Below are positions 50,516 through 59,725 of a stretch of 64,000 bases of DNA, piece after piece. The position numbers and the translations under genes were made by a program. Numbering within the stretch: position 1 is the stretch's first letter; each line of letters starts with the position of its first letter. The notes below the pieces were generated by a model. The model did not search any database and had not been told where the DNA came from. It was given only the letters and a program-made list of their open reading frames with translations. This DNA is from Eggerthellaceae bacterium (GTDB taxonomy: Bacteria > Actinomycetota > Coriobacteriia > Coriobacteriales > Eggerthellaceae): positions 62,001 through 126,000 of the forward strand of contig CAJTDS010000004.1 of the NCBI GenBank assembly GCA_910575165.1. Reading direction: 5' to 3'.

Positions 50516-52150
50516 ATGGAAAAGCAATCGTCCGAGAAACGATTCGCCCTGCTCATCGATGCCGACAACGTGTCGGCGAAGTACATCAAGCCCATTTTGG
50601 ACGAGCTGTCCAAGTACGGGACCATTACCATCAAGCGGATCTTCGGCGACTGGACGAACACGCTGCATGGGAAATGGAAGGACACGCTGCTGGAGAACTC
50701 CATTACCCCCATCCAGCAGTTCAGCTACACCCAGGGCAAGAACGCCACCGACTCGGCCATGATCATCGACGCCATGGACATCCTGTACACCGACTCGGTT
50801 GACGGGTTCTGCATTGTGTCCTCCGACAGCGATTTCACGCGCCTGGCCAGCCGCCTTCGCGAGAGCGGCCTTACGGTTATCGGCATGGGCGAGAAGAAGA
50901 CCCCGGTGCCCTTCCGCAAGGCCTGCGACATCTTCACCACGCTGGAGCTGCTGCTGCCGAGCAACCGCAAGGGCCGCATGAAGGCCGACGGCGCCGTGGG
51001 GGAGCAGGCCGGCGGCGAAGGTCCCACCATCGACGACGTGGAGCAGGCGGTGGTGGACATCATCACCGAGAACCTGAACAACGGCAAGTCGACGGGCCTT
51101 GGCGAGGTTGGAAGCCGCATGCTGAAGCGCTACCCCGACTTCGATGTGCGCAGCTACGGCACTAACCTGCTCTCGAAGCTGATAGACGTGTTCAAGACCG
51201 TGCGCATCACCAAGGACGGCAGCTCGGTGACCGTGGTTCTTACCGAGTTGGGGGAGCAGCGGGCGCGGGGCCATGTGGAGCCGAAGGCCGACGAGGCGCA
51301 GGTCGGCAAGGTCGCGCCCGCTTCGCAGCCGAAGGGGGAGGTCAAGGGCGGCTCGCTCAAGCCGGCGCAGAGCAAGCGCGCGCGCACCCCGCTCGACGCG
51401 GTCGCCGACCGCAAGCCCGAGCTTCCCCAGACCGCGCTTGCGAAGGGGGCGCTGCCCGAGGGCGGCCAGGAGCCTTCCCAGGCTGCGGGGAGCGAGGGCG
51501 CGGCGGGCGCTTTCGAGGCGCCCGCAACTGCGCACCGCCAGCCCCGTCGTCGCCATGGCAAAGCGGCCCCCATTGCGGTGGAGCAGCCCGCAGCTCCGGC
51601 CGAGCCCGCCCCCGCCGCCGAGCCGTCCGCTTCCGGCACGGCGCAGCCCGAGGTCGAGAAGGATGATCGGGACCGTCGCCCCGGACGCTCCGTTCGCAAG
51701 GCGCGCGGCCAGGCGAAGGACGCGGCCTCGGAGCCTGCGGCGGCTGCCGAGCAGGATGCCGTCGGCAAGTCCGAGCAGCCCAAGCGGCGCGGCCGCAAGC
51801 CGAAAGCGGCCGTCGAGCCCGAGGCCGCGCCGGCCGAGAAGGCGCAGCCGGCTCAGGAGTCGCAGGCCGAACAGTCCCCAAGCGAGCAGCCCAAGCGCCG
51901 AGGCCGCAAGCCCAAGCCCGCTCCCACCGTCACGCCTGCGGAGTTCGTGCTTGAGGCCGTCCGCTCCGCCGGGGATGCGGGCATCATCCTGGAGCGCTTG
52001 GGCCAGCAGGTGCGCCGCGAGTTCAAGGACTTCAAGGTGAGGGATCTGGGGTTCACCCAGTTCCGCCAGTTCGTGGCGTCCATCGAGGGCATAGCGGTGG
52101 AGCGCGAGGACAAGAGCTTCGTGGCCAAGCCGCTTTCCGACAGGGGCTAG
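50516..52150 (+). CDS. NYN-domain nuclease with two LOTUS (OST-HTH) domains and AT-hook motifs
   Basis: A 544-residue protein. The N-terminal NYN (PIN-like) domain (about 9-148) keeps four acidic positions, in LIDADN (D15, D17), ATDSAM (D79) and SSDSDF (D104). A first LOTUS domain (about 171-245) contains GSRMLKRYPDFDVRSYG, and a second occupies the C-terminus (about 470-540, with RREFKDFKVRDLGFTQFRQF). Between them is a Pro/Ala-rich linker with two RGRKPK AT-hook-like motifs (near 423 and 461). LOTUS domains bind RNA or G-quadruplexes; this suggests a nuclease or RNA-binding regulator. Close bacterial NYN-LOTUS proteins exist, but their role is uncharacterised. Confidence 0.85.
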   Translation: MEKQSSEKRFALLIDADNVSAKYIKPILDELSKYGTITIKRIFGDWTNTLHGKWKDTLLENSITPIQQFSYTQGKNATDSAMIIDAMDILYTDSVDGFCIVSSDSDFTRLASRLRESGLTVIGMGEKKTPVPFRKACDIFTTLELLLPSNRKGRMKADGAVGEQAGGEGPTIDDVEQAVVDIITENLNNGKSTGLGEVGSRMLKRYPDFDVRSYGTNLLSKLIDVFKTVRITKDGSSVTVVLTELGEQRARGHVEPKADEAQVGKVAPASQPKGEVKGGSLKPAQSKRARTPLDAVADRKPELPQTALAKGALPEGGQEPSQAAGSEGAAGAFEAPATAHRQPRRRHGKAAPIAVEQPAAPAEPAPAAEPSASGTAQPEVEKDDRDRRPGRSVRKARGQAKDAASEPAAAAEQDAVGKSEQPKRRGRKPKAAVEPEAAPAEKAQPAQESQAEQSPSEQPKRRGRKPKPAPTVTPAEFVLEAVRSAGDAGIILERLGQQVRREFKDFKVRDLGFTQFRQFVASIEGIAVEREDKSFVAKPLSDRG

Positions 52151-52153
52151 CTT

Positions 52154-52690
52154 ATGAACGTGGTCGTGTACTGTGGCTCGACCTTCGGAACGAACCCGAG
52201 GTTTCGGGAAGAGGCGCGAGCTTTGGGCCGTTGGATCGGCGAGTCGGGCAACCGGCTGGTCTACGGCGGCAGCTCCGTGGGGCTTATGGGCGTCGTCTCC
52301 CGCGCCGCCCTGGATGCTGGGGCCGAGGTGGACGGCGTGGAGCCGCAGTTCTTCATCGACGCCGGCGTCGAGCAGCACGATCTGACGAACCTGTTCGTGG
52401 TGCAGACCATGGCCGAGCGCAAGACGAAGATGATAGAGCTGGGGGACGTGTTCGTGGCGCTGCCAGGCGGCGTAGGCACCTTGGAGGAGATTTCCGAGAT
52501 CGCCTCGAGGGTTCGCCTGGGGCTTGGCCAGGACGCATGCTACCTGCTGAACGTGGACGGCTTCTACGAGCCGCTCAAAGCCCAGCTCGCCCTCATGGAG
52601 CAGGAGGGGTTCCTTTCGCCCGAAGATGCGGGACGTTACCGCTTCGTCTCTTCCGTTGGGGAGCTTGTGGGGATGATAACCTCTTCGTAG
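52154..52690 (+). CDS. LOG family protein (TIGR00730-like, putative nucleotide phosphoribohydrolase)
   Basis: The 178-residue Rossmann-like protein has VYCGSTFGTNPRF, LVYGGSSVGLMG, the active-site region ERKTKMIELGDVFVALPGGVGTLEE, and a C-terminal part typical of LOG (Lonely Guy) homologues. These hydrolyse cytokinin or nucleotide monophosphates, releasing the base. The physiological substrate in bacteria is mostly unclear. It starts 3 bases after the NYN gene stop codon, so the two are co-expressed. Confidence 0.93.
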   Translation: MNVVVYCGSTFGTNPRFREEARALGRWIGESGNRLVYGGSSVGLMGVVSRAALDAGAEVDGVEPQFFIDAGVEQHDLTNLFVVQTMAERKTKMIELGDVFVALPGGVGTLEEISEIASRVRLGLGQDACYLLNVDGFYEPLKAQLALMEQEGFLSPEDAGRYRFVSSVGELVGMITSS

Positions 52691-52751
52691 TGCTACAGTG
52701 GTTCGTCAAGGAACAGGGTAATCCGTTGGCGCAAAGGGGAAAGGATCGCCT

Positions 52752-54017
52752 ATGGACGGTTTGAAGAGTGTTGCCAAGGCGTGGAGCTCGCTGAGCTTGA
52801 TCAAGCGAATCATCATAGGCTTGGTGATCGGTGCGTTGCTGGGCGTGTTCGCCCCGCCGGGGCTCAGCGTCGTGGAGCTTCTGGGCACCGTGTTCGTGAA
52901 CGCCTTGAAGGCTGTGGCGCCTATCCTGGTGTTCTTCCTGGTCATCAGCTCGCTTGCGAACGCGAAGTCCGCCGGCGCCATGAAGACCGTCGTGCTGCTG
53001 TACCTGGTGGGCACCTTCATCGCCGCCGTGGTGGCCGTGATCGCCTCCCTGCTGTTCCCGGTTGATCTGACGCTGGTCACCACCGTTGAGGACACCGCCG
53101 CTCCCTCCGGCGTGGGCGAGGTGCTGGGAACGCTTATCACTAACGCCGTGGCTAACCCGGTCAAGGCGCTGGCCGAGGCGAACTACCTGGGCATTCTGGC
53201 CTGGGCCGTGCTGCTGGGCGTGGCCGTGCGCGTGGCCGGCCAGCCGGTGAAGGACGTGTTCACCAGCATCTCCGACGCCATCTCCACGGTGGTGCGCTGG
53301 ATTATCGCCTTGGCGCCGTTCGGCATCTTGGGCCTGGTGTACACCTCCGTCTCCGAGAACGGCCTGGAGATCTTCACCGAGTACGGGCAGCTGCTGCTGG
53401 TGCTGGTGGGCTGCATGCTGTTCGTGGCGCTGGTGGCCTATCCCGCCATCGTGTTCTGGGGGACTCGCCAGAACCCCTATCCGCTGGTGCTGCGCTGTCT
53501 GAAGGACTCGGGCATCACCGCCTTCTTTACCCGCAGTTCCGCCGCCAACATCCCGGTGAACATGGAACTGTGCCGCAAGCTGGGGTTGAACAAGGACAAC
53601 TACTCCGTCTCCATCCCCCTGGGCGCGACCATCAACATGGGCGGCGCTGCGGTCACCATCACGGTCATGGCCATGATGACGGCCCATACGCTGGGCATCC
53701 AGATCGACCCGGTCACCGCCGTGCTGCTTTCGGTGCTCGCCGCTATTTCCGCTTGCGGCGCCTCCGGCGTGGCGGGCGGCTCGCTTCTGCTGATCCCCCT
53801 GGCCTGCAGCCTCTTCGGCATCGGCGCCGACGTGGCCATGCAGGTGGTGGGCATCGGTTTCATTATCGGCGTGATCCAGGACTCCTGCGAGACCGCCCTG
53901 AATTCGTCCTCCGACGTGATGTTCACGGCCACTGCCGAGGCGCGTGCTTGGCGCAAGCAGGGCAAGAAGGTGGACTTCAGCGGTCCGGACGAGTTCAGCG
54001 ACGACGAGCTGGAGTAG
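52752..54017 (+). CDS. sstT: serine/threonine:sodium symporter SstT
   Basis: Dicarboxylate/amino acid:cation symporter family protein of 421 residues, inner membrane. The substrate and sodium-binding signature is visible in [38 protein letters not shown] and [15 protein letters not shown], which match SstT more closely than GltP. It probably imports serine and threonine with sodium. A GGAAAGGAT box precedes the ATG. It is monocistronic, ending at a terminator. Confidence 0.93.
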   Translation: MDGLKSVAKAWSSLSLIKRIIIGLVIGALLGVFAPPGLSVVELLGTVFVNALKAVAPILVFFLVISSLANAKSAGAMKTVVLLYLVGTFIAAVVAVIASLLFPVDLTLVTTVEDTAAPSGVGEVLGTLITNAVANPVKALAEANYLGILAWAVLLGVAVRVAGQPVKDVFTSISDAISTVVRWIIALAPFGILGLVYTSVSENGLEIFTEYGQLLLVLVGCMLFVALVAYPAIVFWGTRQNPYPLVLRCLKDSGITAFFTRSSAANIPVNMELCRKLGLNKDNYSVSIPLGATINMGGAAVTITVMAMMTAHTLGIQIDPVTAVLLSVLAAISACGASGVAGGSLLLIPLACSLFGIGADVAMQVVGIGFIIGVIQDSCETALNSSSDVMFTATAEARAWRKQGKKVDFSGPDEFSDDELE

Positions 54018-54041
54018 CATTTGCGCCCAAACCGGTTTTGC

Positions 54042-54075
54042 GGGCCGCTCCGTTTGCGGGGCGGCCCTTTCTTTT
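54042..54075 (+). terminator. sstT terminator
   Basis: Arms GGGCCGCTCCG (54042-54052) and CGGGGCGGCCC (54057-54067), 11 bp with one wobble, followed by TTTCTTTT. Confidence 0.82.
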
Positions 54076-54172
54076 GGCGTGGAAACGGGGAGCCGCTGGT
54101 TGAGCCTGCAGACCGCCTTCTTCCCCTTGCCGGTGTGCTCCCTTTCTTTTGCTGCGAAAACGGGGCGCCCTG

Positions 54173-54201
54173 TTGGTGGACGGCTGCGGCTGTGGTAGTA
54201 T
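54173..54201 (+). promoter_or_regulatory. tRNA-Leu(UAG) promoter
   Basis: -35 TTGGTG (54173-54178), 17-base spacer and -10 TAGTAT (54196-54201), about 30 bases before the tRNA. Confidence 0.5.
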
Positions 54202-54231
54202 AGGCGGGCGTTTTTGCGCAGCGCCGAACGT

Positions 54232-54317
54232 GCGGGCGTGGCGGAATTGGCAGACGCGCCAGATTTAGGTTCTGGTGGGCAACCCCCGTGAAGGTTCAAG
54301 TCCTTTCGCCCGCACCA
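54232..54317 (+). tRNA. tRNA-Leu (anticodon UAG)
   Basis: The 86-base class II tRNA has acceptor arms GCGGGCG/CGCCCGC, anticodon stem CCAGA/TCTGG with loop TTTAGGT, a long variable arm, and an encoded CCA end. Confidence 0.96.
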
Positions 54318-54377
54318 CTTCTTGTTGCAGCAAGCGGCTCTTTTCGGTGGTTGTCGGCAAATCCACGAAATTCCCGC

Positions 54378-54406
54378 TTCACAGACCAGCAAGGTTCGGG
54401 TACACT
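54378..54406 (+). promoter_or_regulatory. tRNA-Leu(GAG) promoter
   Basis: -35 TTCACA (54378-54383), 17-base spacer and -10 TACACT (54401-54406), 27 bases before the second tRNA-Leu. It suggests independent transcription of the two tRNAs. Confidence 0.55.
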
Positions 54407-54433
54407 AATCGTCGCTGTTTTTTAACAGCCTAT

Positions 54434-54520
54434 GTCGGAGTGGTGGAACGGCAGACACGCAAGCTTGAGGTGCTTGTGCCCGTTACGGGTGTGCGGGTTC
54501 AAATCCCGCCTCCGACACCA
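54434..54520 (+). tRNA. tRNA-Leu (anticodon GAG)
   Basis: The 87-base class II tRNA has acceptor arms GTCGGAG/CTCCGAC, anticodon stem CAAGC/GCTTG with loop TTGAGGT, a long variable arm, T-loop TTCAAAT and encoded CCA. Confidence 0.96.
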
Positions 54521-54582
54521 GCATCGCAACGTCGGCTTCTTGCCGGCGTTTTCTTTTATAGGACCGTCCAAGGAGCGATCTC

Positions 54583-55485
54583 GTGTCAGCTATGCTCGTG
54601 AAGCCCGATTCGTCGAACCGTCTGGGCGAGGTGAGGCGCGTTCTGTGGGTGGTGCTCTTCCTGAACCTTGCCGTGGCGGTTGCCAAGTTCGCGTGGGGCA
54701 CCTTGAGCGGCTCGGCCTCCATGCAGGCCGACGGCATCCATTCGGCCTTCGATTCCGTGGGCAACGTCGTCGCGCTTTTCGGCATCGCCGTCGCCTCCCG
54801 CCCGGCCGACGCGGGCCATCCCTACGGCCACTCCAAGTTCGAGGCCTATGCGAGCGTCGCCATCGGATGCCTGCTGCTGGCCGCCGCGCTTTCCGTGGGT
54901 AGCTCGGCCGTTTCTCGGCTGGTTTCAGGAGGGGGCGCGGTGGAGGTGACGCCGGTCTCCTTCGCCGTCATGGTGGGGACCCTTGGGGTGAACCTTGCCG
55001 TGACGGCTTACGAGCGGGCGGCGGGCAAGCGACTGCACAGCGAGGTGCTGCGGGCCGATGCTGCCCACACGTTCTCCGACGCCCTGGTGTCCGTGGGCGT
55101 TATCGCGGGACTTGCGTTTGTCTGGCTGGGATTTCCCGTAGCGGACTCGGTCATGGCCCTGGTGGTGACCGTGGCTATTCTGGCTACGGCGTTTTCGGTG
55201 CTTCGTCAGGCGCTTTCCACTCTCTCGGATCATGCGCGCATTCCCCGGGACGAGCTGGAGGCCGTCGTGCTCTCCTGCCCGGGCGTGCGCCATACCCACA
55301 AGATCCGCACCCGGGGAACCGAAGGGGAGGTGTATGCCGACCTGCACCTGCTGGTGGACCCGGCAATGACCGTGCAGGACGCCCATAATCTGGGCGATCG
55401 GGTGGAAGCAGCGCTCAAGGAGTCGTTTCCCCAGATAGAGGAAGTGCTCGTGCATATCGAGCCGGACGACGGCCACAAGGACTGA
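54583..55485 (+). CDS. cation diffusion facilitator (CDF) family metal efflux protein
   Basis: Metal/proton antiporter of 300 residues with six membrane helices and a C-terminal cytoplasmic domain (about 210-300). Metal-site residues are in the second helix (ADGIHSAFDSVGN) and fifth helix (DAAHTFSDALVS); HPYGHSKFE is the conserved loop. The regulatory C-terminal domain has HKIRTRGTEGEVYADLHLLV. Zn, Fe or Mn is possible. A GTG start with AAGGAG. It follows the tRNA-Leu gene by 62 bases and may be co-transcribed with it. Confidence 0.92.
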   Translation: MSAMLVKPDSSNRLGEVRRVLWVVLFLNLAVAVAKFAWGTLSGSASMQADGIHSAFDSVGNVVALFGIAVASRPADAGHPYGHSKFEAYASVAIGCLLLAAALSVGSSAVSRLVSGGGAVEVTPVSFAVMVGTLGVNLAVTAYERAAGKRLHSEVLRADAAHTFSDALVSVGVIAGLAFVWLGFPVADSVMALVVTVAILATAFSVLRQALSTLSDHARIPRDELEAVVLSCPGVRHTHKIRTRGTEGEVYADLHLLVDPAMTVQDAHNLGDRVEAALKESFPQIEEVLVHIEPDDGHKD

Positions 55486-55569
55486 GCCGGCCCCGGGTTT
55501 TCATCCGGGGAGCGCAGGACGAAAGCGCGCATGCCGGGCGTATTCACGCGAAAATACGTACGAACATGC

Positions 55570-55605
55570 CCTGTATGCGCGCTTCGAGGTTGGCGCGCAT
55601 ACAGG
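55570..55605. terminator. hairpin between convergent genes
   Basis: A perfect 13-bp stem CCTGTATGCGCGC/GCGCGCATACAGG with a 10-base loop. There is no T-run, but its place between convergent genes suggests a bidirectional terminator. A weaker CCCCGG/CCGGGG hairpin lies upstream at 55491-55511. Confidence 0.6.
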
Positions 55606-55637
55606 TCCTTAGCGAGCGAGGCCTGCGGGCGCGGCGG

Positions 55638-56234
55638 TTAGCGGGCCAGGTACTCCAGCACCTTGTCGGTGCTCACCACGCGCGAGTCGTAGCATCGGCT
55701 GAAGTACTCCAGACCTGCCTCCTGGGTGCCGATGAGAAACGTCGCGCAGGCGTCGGCCGCCACGATGGACTTGTAGGTGCGGAAGTACGCTCCGGCAAGG
55801 GTCTGCAGCACGCAGATGTTCGTGTCCGCGCCCACGGCGATGATGGTGTCCACTCCCAGCTCGCGCAGCAGCAGGTCCAGATCGGTCTGGAAGAAGCCGT
55901 CGTAGCGGCGCTTGGGCACCACGAAGTCCTTGTCGCACAGCCCAAGGCGCGCCAGGGGCTGCGCTGCGTCGGTGCCCTTGATGCCGTGCTCTCCCCACAG
56001 CTCGATCTCGCGGTCGACGCCGGGCAGGTGCGCATCGCAGCTGAAGACGACCGGCACGCCTGCCTTGCGGGCCGCAGCAGCGATGCATGCGGCGTTCTGG
56101 GCCATGTCGCCAAGCCCGGGAATCACGTCGCCGTTTCCGCCAAGCACGTCGATGACCAGGACGGCGGTCTTCGCCAGGTCGATATCGTCGGATTGCTGCC
56201 AGGGGGTCTGCTGGGCTACGGGAAGGTATGTCAT
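55638..56234 (-). CDS. isochorismatase-like cysteine hydrolase
   Basis: Cytoplasmic hydrolase of 198 residues with the nicotinamidase/isochorismatase fold. The likely triad is Asp in VLVIDVLGG, Lys in FVVPKRRYDGF and Cys in DTNICVLQTLAG. Relatives include nicotinamidase and N-carbamoyl hydrolases; the substrate cannot be assigned. The ATG at 56234 follows AAAGGCG. It is 38 bases downstream of ogt and probably co-transcribed. Confidence 0.88.
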   Translation of the reverse strand: MTYLPVAQQTPWQQSDDIDLAKTAVLVIDVLGGNGDVIPGLGDMAQNAACIAAAARKAGVPVVFSCDAHLPGVDREIELWGEHGIKGTDAAQPLARLGLCDKDFVVPKRRYDGFFQTDLDLLLRELGVDTIIAVGADTNICVLQTLAGAYFRTYKSIVAADACATFLIGTQEAGLEYFSRCYDSRVVSTDKVLEYLAR

Positions 56235-56271
56235 GGATCGCCTTTCTGTCGGGGTGGATCGCGCGGGTTCT

Positions 56272-56766
56272 CTACGCTTCGGCTGCTGCATCTGCCGCCA
56301 GCGCCTTCGCTTCGAGGTCGAGGAGGAAGCGCTTGATGTGGACGCCGCTCGCGTAGCCCACTAGGCTGCCGTCGGCCCCCACCACGCGGTGGCAGGGAAT
56401 CAGGATGGGCAGCGGGTTTCTGTTGTTGGCGCCCCCTACGGCGCGGAACGCCTTCGGGTTGCCCACGGCCTCGGCCAGCTGCGCGTAGGTCCACGTGGTG
56501 CCGTAGGGGATGCCTTGCAGGGCGCGCCAGACGCTTTGCTGGAACGGCGTGCCTGCGGGGTTGAGCGGCAGGTCGAAGGTGCGGCGCTTGCCTGCCAGGT
56601 ACTGCTGGATCTGGGTGGCCGCCTCGTTGGTGAGGGCGGTGGGGGACAGCTGCCCCGGTGCCTCCCGTTCGCCGAAGAGCACGTGGGTGATCGCTTCTCC
56701 ATCTGCGGCGATGGTGAGTCTGCCCAAGGGCGTGCGGTAGACGAAATGGGCGAGCTTCTTCGGCAT
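56272..56766 (-). CDS. ogt: methylated-DNA--protein-cysteine methyltransferase
   Basis: Suicide DNA repair protein of 164 residues that removes methyl groups from O6-methylguanine. The acceptor cysteine is in the conserved IPCHRVVG, preceded by NPLPIL, and the DNA-binding helix region FQQSVWRALQGIPYGTTWTY is intact. The ATG at 56766 follows AAGGAG. It has no AraC-type Ada domain. First gene of a two-gene minus-strand unit. Confidence 0.95.
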   Translation of the reverse strand: MPKKLAHFVYRTPLGRLTIAADGEAITHVLFGEREAPGQLSPTALTNEAATQIQQYLAGKRRTFDLPLNPAGTPFQQSVWRALQGIPYGTTWTYAQLAEAVGNPKAFRAVGGANNRNPLPILIPCHRVVGADGSLVGYASGVHIKRFLLDLEAKALAADAAAEA

Positions 56767-56943
56767 GGGGCTCCTTCGCGGAATCAATGCAACCGTGGCC
56801 GTTGCGTTCGTTCGCCATTATACCGTCCGCGCCGGCCTTCCGAAGAACTACAATGCCAGCAGAAAGGAAAGCGCGGTCATCGGCGCTTGCCGCAGTCGGT
56901 GCGGCGGTGCGGGCCGCGCAAGGCAACGAGCGAGGAGCAGCCA

Positions 56944-57660
56944 GTGTTCGAACCGATCGTCATCGCCCCCTCCATCCTCTCCGCCGACTTCATGGACCTC
57001 GGCCGGGACGTAGCCGTGCTGGAGGAGGGAGGTGCCGGGCTCATCCACGTCGATGTGATGGACGGCCATTTCGTGCCGAACCTCAGCATGGGCGTGCCGG
57101 TGGTGAAAGCCCTGAAGAGGCGTACCCGGGTGCCCTTGGACGTGCATCTCATGATAGACAACCCCGCGCGCGAGCTGCCCTGGTTCATCGACGCCGGGGC
57201 CGATATGCTCACCGTCCATGCCGAGGTGCTCTACGGCGACGAGCTGGCCTCGTGCGTGGAATCTATCCATGAGGCGGGCGTGCGGGCCTGCGTTGCCCTG
57301 AAGCCGAGGACGGCGGTGGAGGTGCTCGCGCCCGTTATCGGGATGCTTGACATGGTGCTGGTCATGTCGGTGGAGCCGGGCTTCTCGGGCCAGAGCTACA
57401 TCGCCGGCAGCGAGCAGCGCGTGGCCGCCGTGGCCGCCATGGCCCGCCAGGCGGGGGCGGCGCCGCTTATCCAGGTGGACGGCGGCATCGGGCTGCAAAC
57501 CGCACCTTTGGTGGCAGCTGCCGGTGCCGACGTGCTGGTATGCGGAAACGCCGTGTGCGCCCAGGACGACCCTGCGGCCGCCATGGCCCGAATCGCCGCC
57601 GCGGCCGACCGGGCACGCGAGGCCGCGCTTCACGGTTGCCCGGAGGGGGGAGCGCGATGA
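56944..57660 (+). CDS. rpe: ribulose-phosphate 3-epimerase
   Basis: TIM-barrel epimerase of 238 residues of the pentose phosphate pathway. Conserved regions are IAPSILSADFMDLG, IHVDVMDGHFVPN, LDVHLMIDNP, VLVMSVEPGFSGQ and IQVDGGIG, with metal-binding His and Asp. A GTG start with GAGGAG; longer in-frame starts are opposite ogt and unlikely. The stop overlaps the next gene (ATGA). Confidence 0.96.
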   Translation: MFEPIVIAPSILSADFMDLGRDVAVLEEGGAGLIHVDVMDGHFVPNLSMGVPVVKALKRRTRVPLDVHLMIDNPARELPWFIDAGADMLTVHAEVLYGDELASCVESIHEAGVRACVALKPRTAVEVLAPVIGMLDMVLVMSVEPGFSGQSYIAGSEQRVAAVAAMARQAGAAPLIQVDGGIGLQTAPLVAAAGADVLVCGNAVCAQDDPAAAMARIAAAADRAREAALHGCPEGGAR

Positions 57661-58871
57661 GCGGTTGCGCGCCTGGGAAGGACTATGTCTACCTCGACTA
57701 CGCGGCCACGGCCCCCCTCGTCCCCGAAGTGCTGGAAGCGTGCGACGGCTTTCTGGCTGCGGGTGCGGAGGGGCTTTTCGCCAACGCCAACGCCAACTCG
57801 CTTCATTCCCCCGGTCGCGAGGCCTACCGCATTATGGAGCAGGCTCGGCGCACGCTGGCGGAGAGCCTGGGCGCCGACCGTCCGTCGGAGGTGGTGTTCA
57901 CCAGCGGCGCCACCGAGGCCGACAACGCTGCGCTGCTGGGGCTTTCGGTAGCTCAGGTCCAGCGCCGCCGCCAGGCCGGGCGGGGCAGCTTCACGCCCCA
58001 TGTTGTCGTGTCCGCCATCGAGCACGACGCGGTGCTGGTCGCGGCTCGGTCCCTGGAGTCCCAGGGCTTCCGCGTCACCAGGCTTCGTCCGGACCGCCAG
58101 GGATTTGTCGAGGTGCGCTCGCTTGAGCAGGCGCTGGACGACGATACGGTGCTCGTGTCGGTGCAGGCGGCCAATTCCGAGGTGGGAAGCGTCCAGCCGG
58201 TGCGCCAGCTTGCCGATGCGGCCCATGCCGCCGGCGCCCTGTTCCACACCGACGCGGTGCAGGCCTTCGGGAAGATGCCCGTCTCGGTGGGCGAATGGGG
58301 GGTGGACGCGGCAAGCTTCTCGGGCCACAAGCTGGGGGCTTTCAAGGGGGTGGGCGCCCTGTACCTGCGCGCCCGCACCCCGTTTGCGCCCACGATGCTG
58401 GGCGGCGGGCAGGAGTCGGGGCTTCGCAGCGGCACCCAGAACGTCATGGGGATGGTCGCCTTCGCCGCTGCGGCTCGGGCCGCCGTGCAGCTGCAGGAGG
58501 CCGAGGGCGCCCGGCTGCGGGCCCTGCGCGACCGCCTGTACGCCCGCCTGGCGCGCTATCCGCAGGTGCAGCCTACCGTGGAGGTGCCGCCCTTAAGCGA
58601 AGACTTCCTGCCCAATATCGTGAACGTGCTGGTGGACGGGCTGGAAAGCCAGACGCTCATCCTGCGCTTCGATGCGCTGGGCTTCGGGGTGTCGGGCGGG
58701 TCGGCCTGTTCGTCGCAGTCCCTCGACCCCAGCCACGTGCTGCTGTCCCTGGGCGTTGACTCCGATACGGCCCAGGGGGCGCTGCGCATCTCCATGGGCC
58801 GCTACACCACCGAGGCGGACGTGGACGGCTTCGTCGAGGCGTTCGGAAAGGTCCTGACATGGAACTCGTAA
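57657..58871 (+). CDS. NifS/IscS-type cysteine desulfurase
   Basis: PLP enzyme of 404 residues releasing sulfur from cysteine. Visible are YLDYAATAPL, SGATEADNAALLG, the histidine in VVSAIEHDAVL, the PLP lysine in SFSGHKLGAFKG, and the sulfur-carrying cysteine in SGGSACSSQS. It overlaps rpe by 4 bases and the PHP gene by 13 bases, so all three are translationally coupled. It could supply sulfur to the SufB/SufC-type pair at 24-26 kb or to tRNA thiolation; thiI/mnmA are not adjacent. Confidence 0.94.
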   Translation: MSGCAPGKDYVYLDYAATAPLVPEVLEACDGFLAAGAEGLFANANANSLHSPGREAYRIMEQARRTLAESLGADRPSEVVFTSGATEADNAALLGLSVAQVQRRRQAGRGSFTPHVVVSAIEHDAVLVAARSLESQGFRVTRLRPDRQGFVEVRSLEQALDDDTVLVSVQAANSEVGSVQPVRQLADAAHAAGALFHTDAVQAFGKMPVSVGEWGVDAASFSGHKLGAFKGVGALYLRARTPFAPTMLGGGQESGLRSGTQNVMGMVAFAAAARAAVQLQEAEGARLRALRDRLYARLARYPQVQPTVEVPPLSEDFLPNIVNVLVDGLESQTLILRFDALGFGVSGGSACSSQSLDPSHVLLSLGVDSDTAQGALRISMGRYTTEADVDGFVEAFGKVLTWNS

Positions 58872-59668
58872 CCACCCATACGCACACTGGCTTCACCAAC
58901 CACGGCCACGGCAGCGTAGCAGAGCTGGTGCAGGCGGCTGCCGATGCGGGGGTGTCCACCATCGCGGTGACCGAGCACTACCCGCTCACCCGTGCCGTCG
59001 ACCCCGCCAACTACGTGTCCATGGCGTCCGAACGCGTGGGGGAGTACTGCGCCGACATCGAGCAGGCGGCGAAGGACCACCTGTCGGTCGAGGTCATCTG
59101 CGGCTGCGAGCTCGATTGGCTGGGCGAGCAGGAGGACCGCAGCCTCTCGGCCCGGGACATGGAGCCCTTCTCGTTGGTGCTGGGGTCGGTCCACTTCATA
59201 GACGGATGGCCCTTCGACGACCCGGCCCAGCGCGGCTTCTGGGACGAGGCCGGGGCGGACTACATATGGAACCGCTATGCCGACATCTGGTGCCGGGCCG
59301 TGACCGAAAGCCCCTTCTTCCATGTGATGGCCCACCCCGACCTTGCAAAGAAGTTCGCCATCTACCCGTCCTTCGACCTGGGGCGCCTCTACGAGCGCAT
59401 GGCCGAGGCCTGTGCGAGCGCCGGGCGAATGATCGAGGTGAACACCTCGGGCGCCACCTACGCTTGCCGCGAGATGTTCCCGGCGCCGAAGCTTTTGGAG
59501 GCGTTTCGCCGCGCGGGAGTGCCCTGCACCGTGGGCACCGACGCCCACGAGCCGGCCCATGTGGCCCGGGGCATCCGCGACGCTTACAGGCTCATGTTCG
59601 ATGCGGGTTACAGAACGGTCACGGTACCGACAAGGGACGGCGACCGCCGAGAGCTGGCGCTGGGGTAG
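58859..59668 (+). CDS. PHP family phosphoesterase (histidinol-phosphatase-like)
   Basis: Metal-dependent phosphoesterase of 269 residues of the PHP superfamily. The metal ligands appear in TTHTHTGFTNHGHGS, IAVTEHYPL, GCELDWLG, SVHFIDGW, VMAHPDLAKKF and GTDAHEP. The HisK-type histidinol-phosphate phosphatase is the closest pattern, but no other his gene is nearby. Start at 58859 lies within the last codons of the desulfurase gene and has GGAAAGG. Confidence 0.88.
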   Translation: MELVTTHTHTGFTNHGHGSVAELVQAAADAGVSTIAVTEHYPLTRAVDPANYVSMASERVGEYCADIEQAAKDHLSVEVICGCELDWLGEQEDRSLSARDMEPFSLVLGSVHFIDGWPFDDPAQRGFWDEAGADYIWNRYADIWCRAVTESPFFHVMAHPDLAKKFAIYPSFDLGRLYERMAEACASAGRMIEVNTSGATYACREMFPAPKLLEAFRRAGVPCTVGTDAHEPAHVARGIRDAYRLMFDAGYRTVTVPTRDGDRRELALG

Positions 59669-59725
59669 AGTAGGCGCCAGAAGGCGTTTGCCGCCGCACG
59701 CGCGTTTACGGAAGGGATGATGGCG

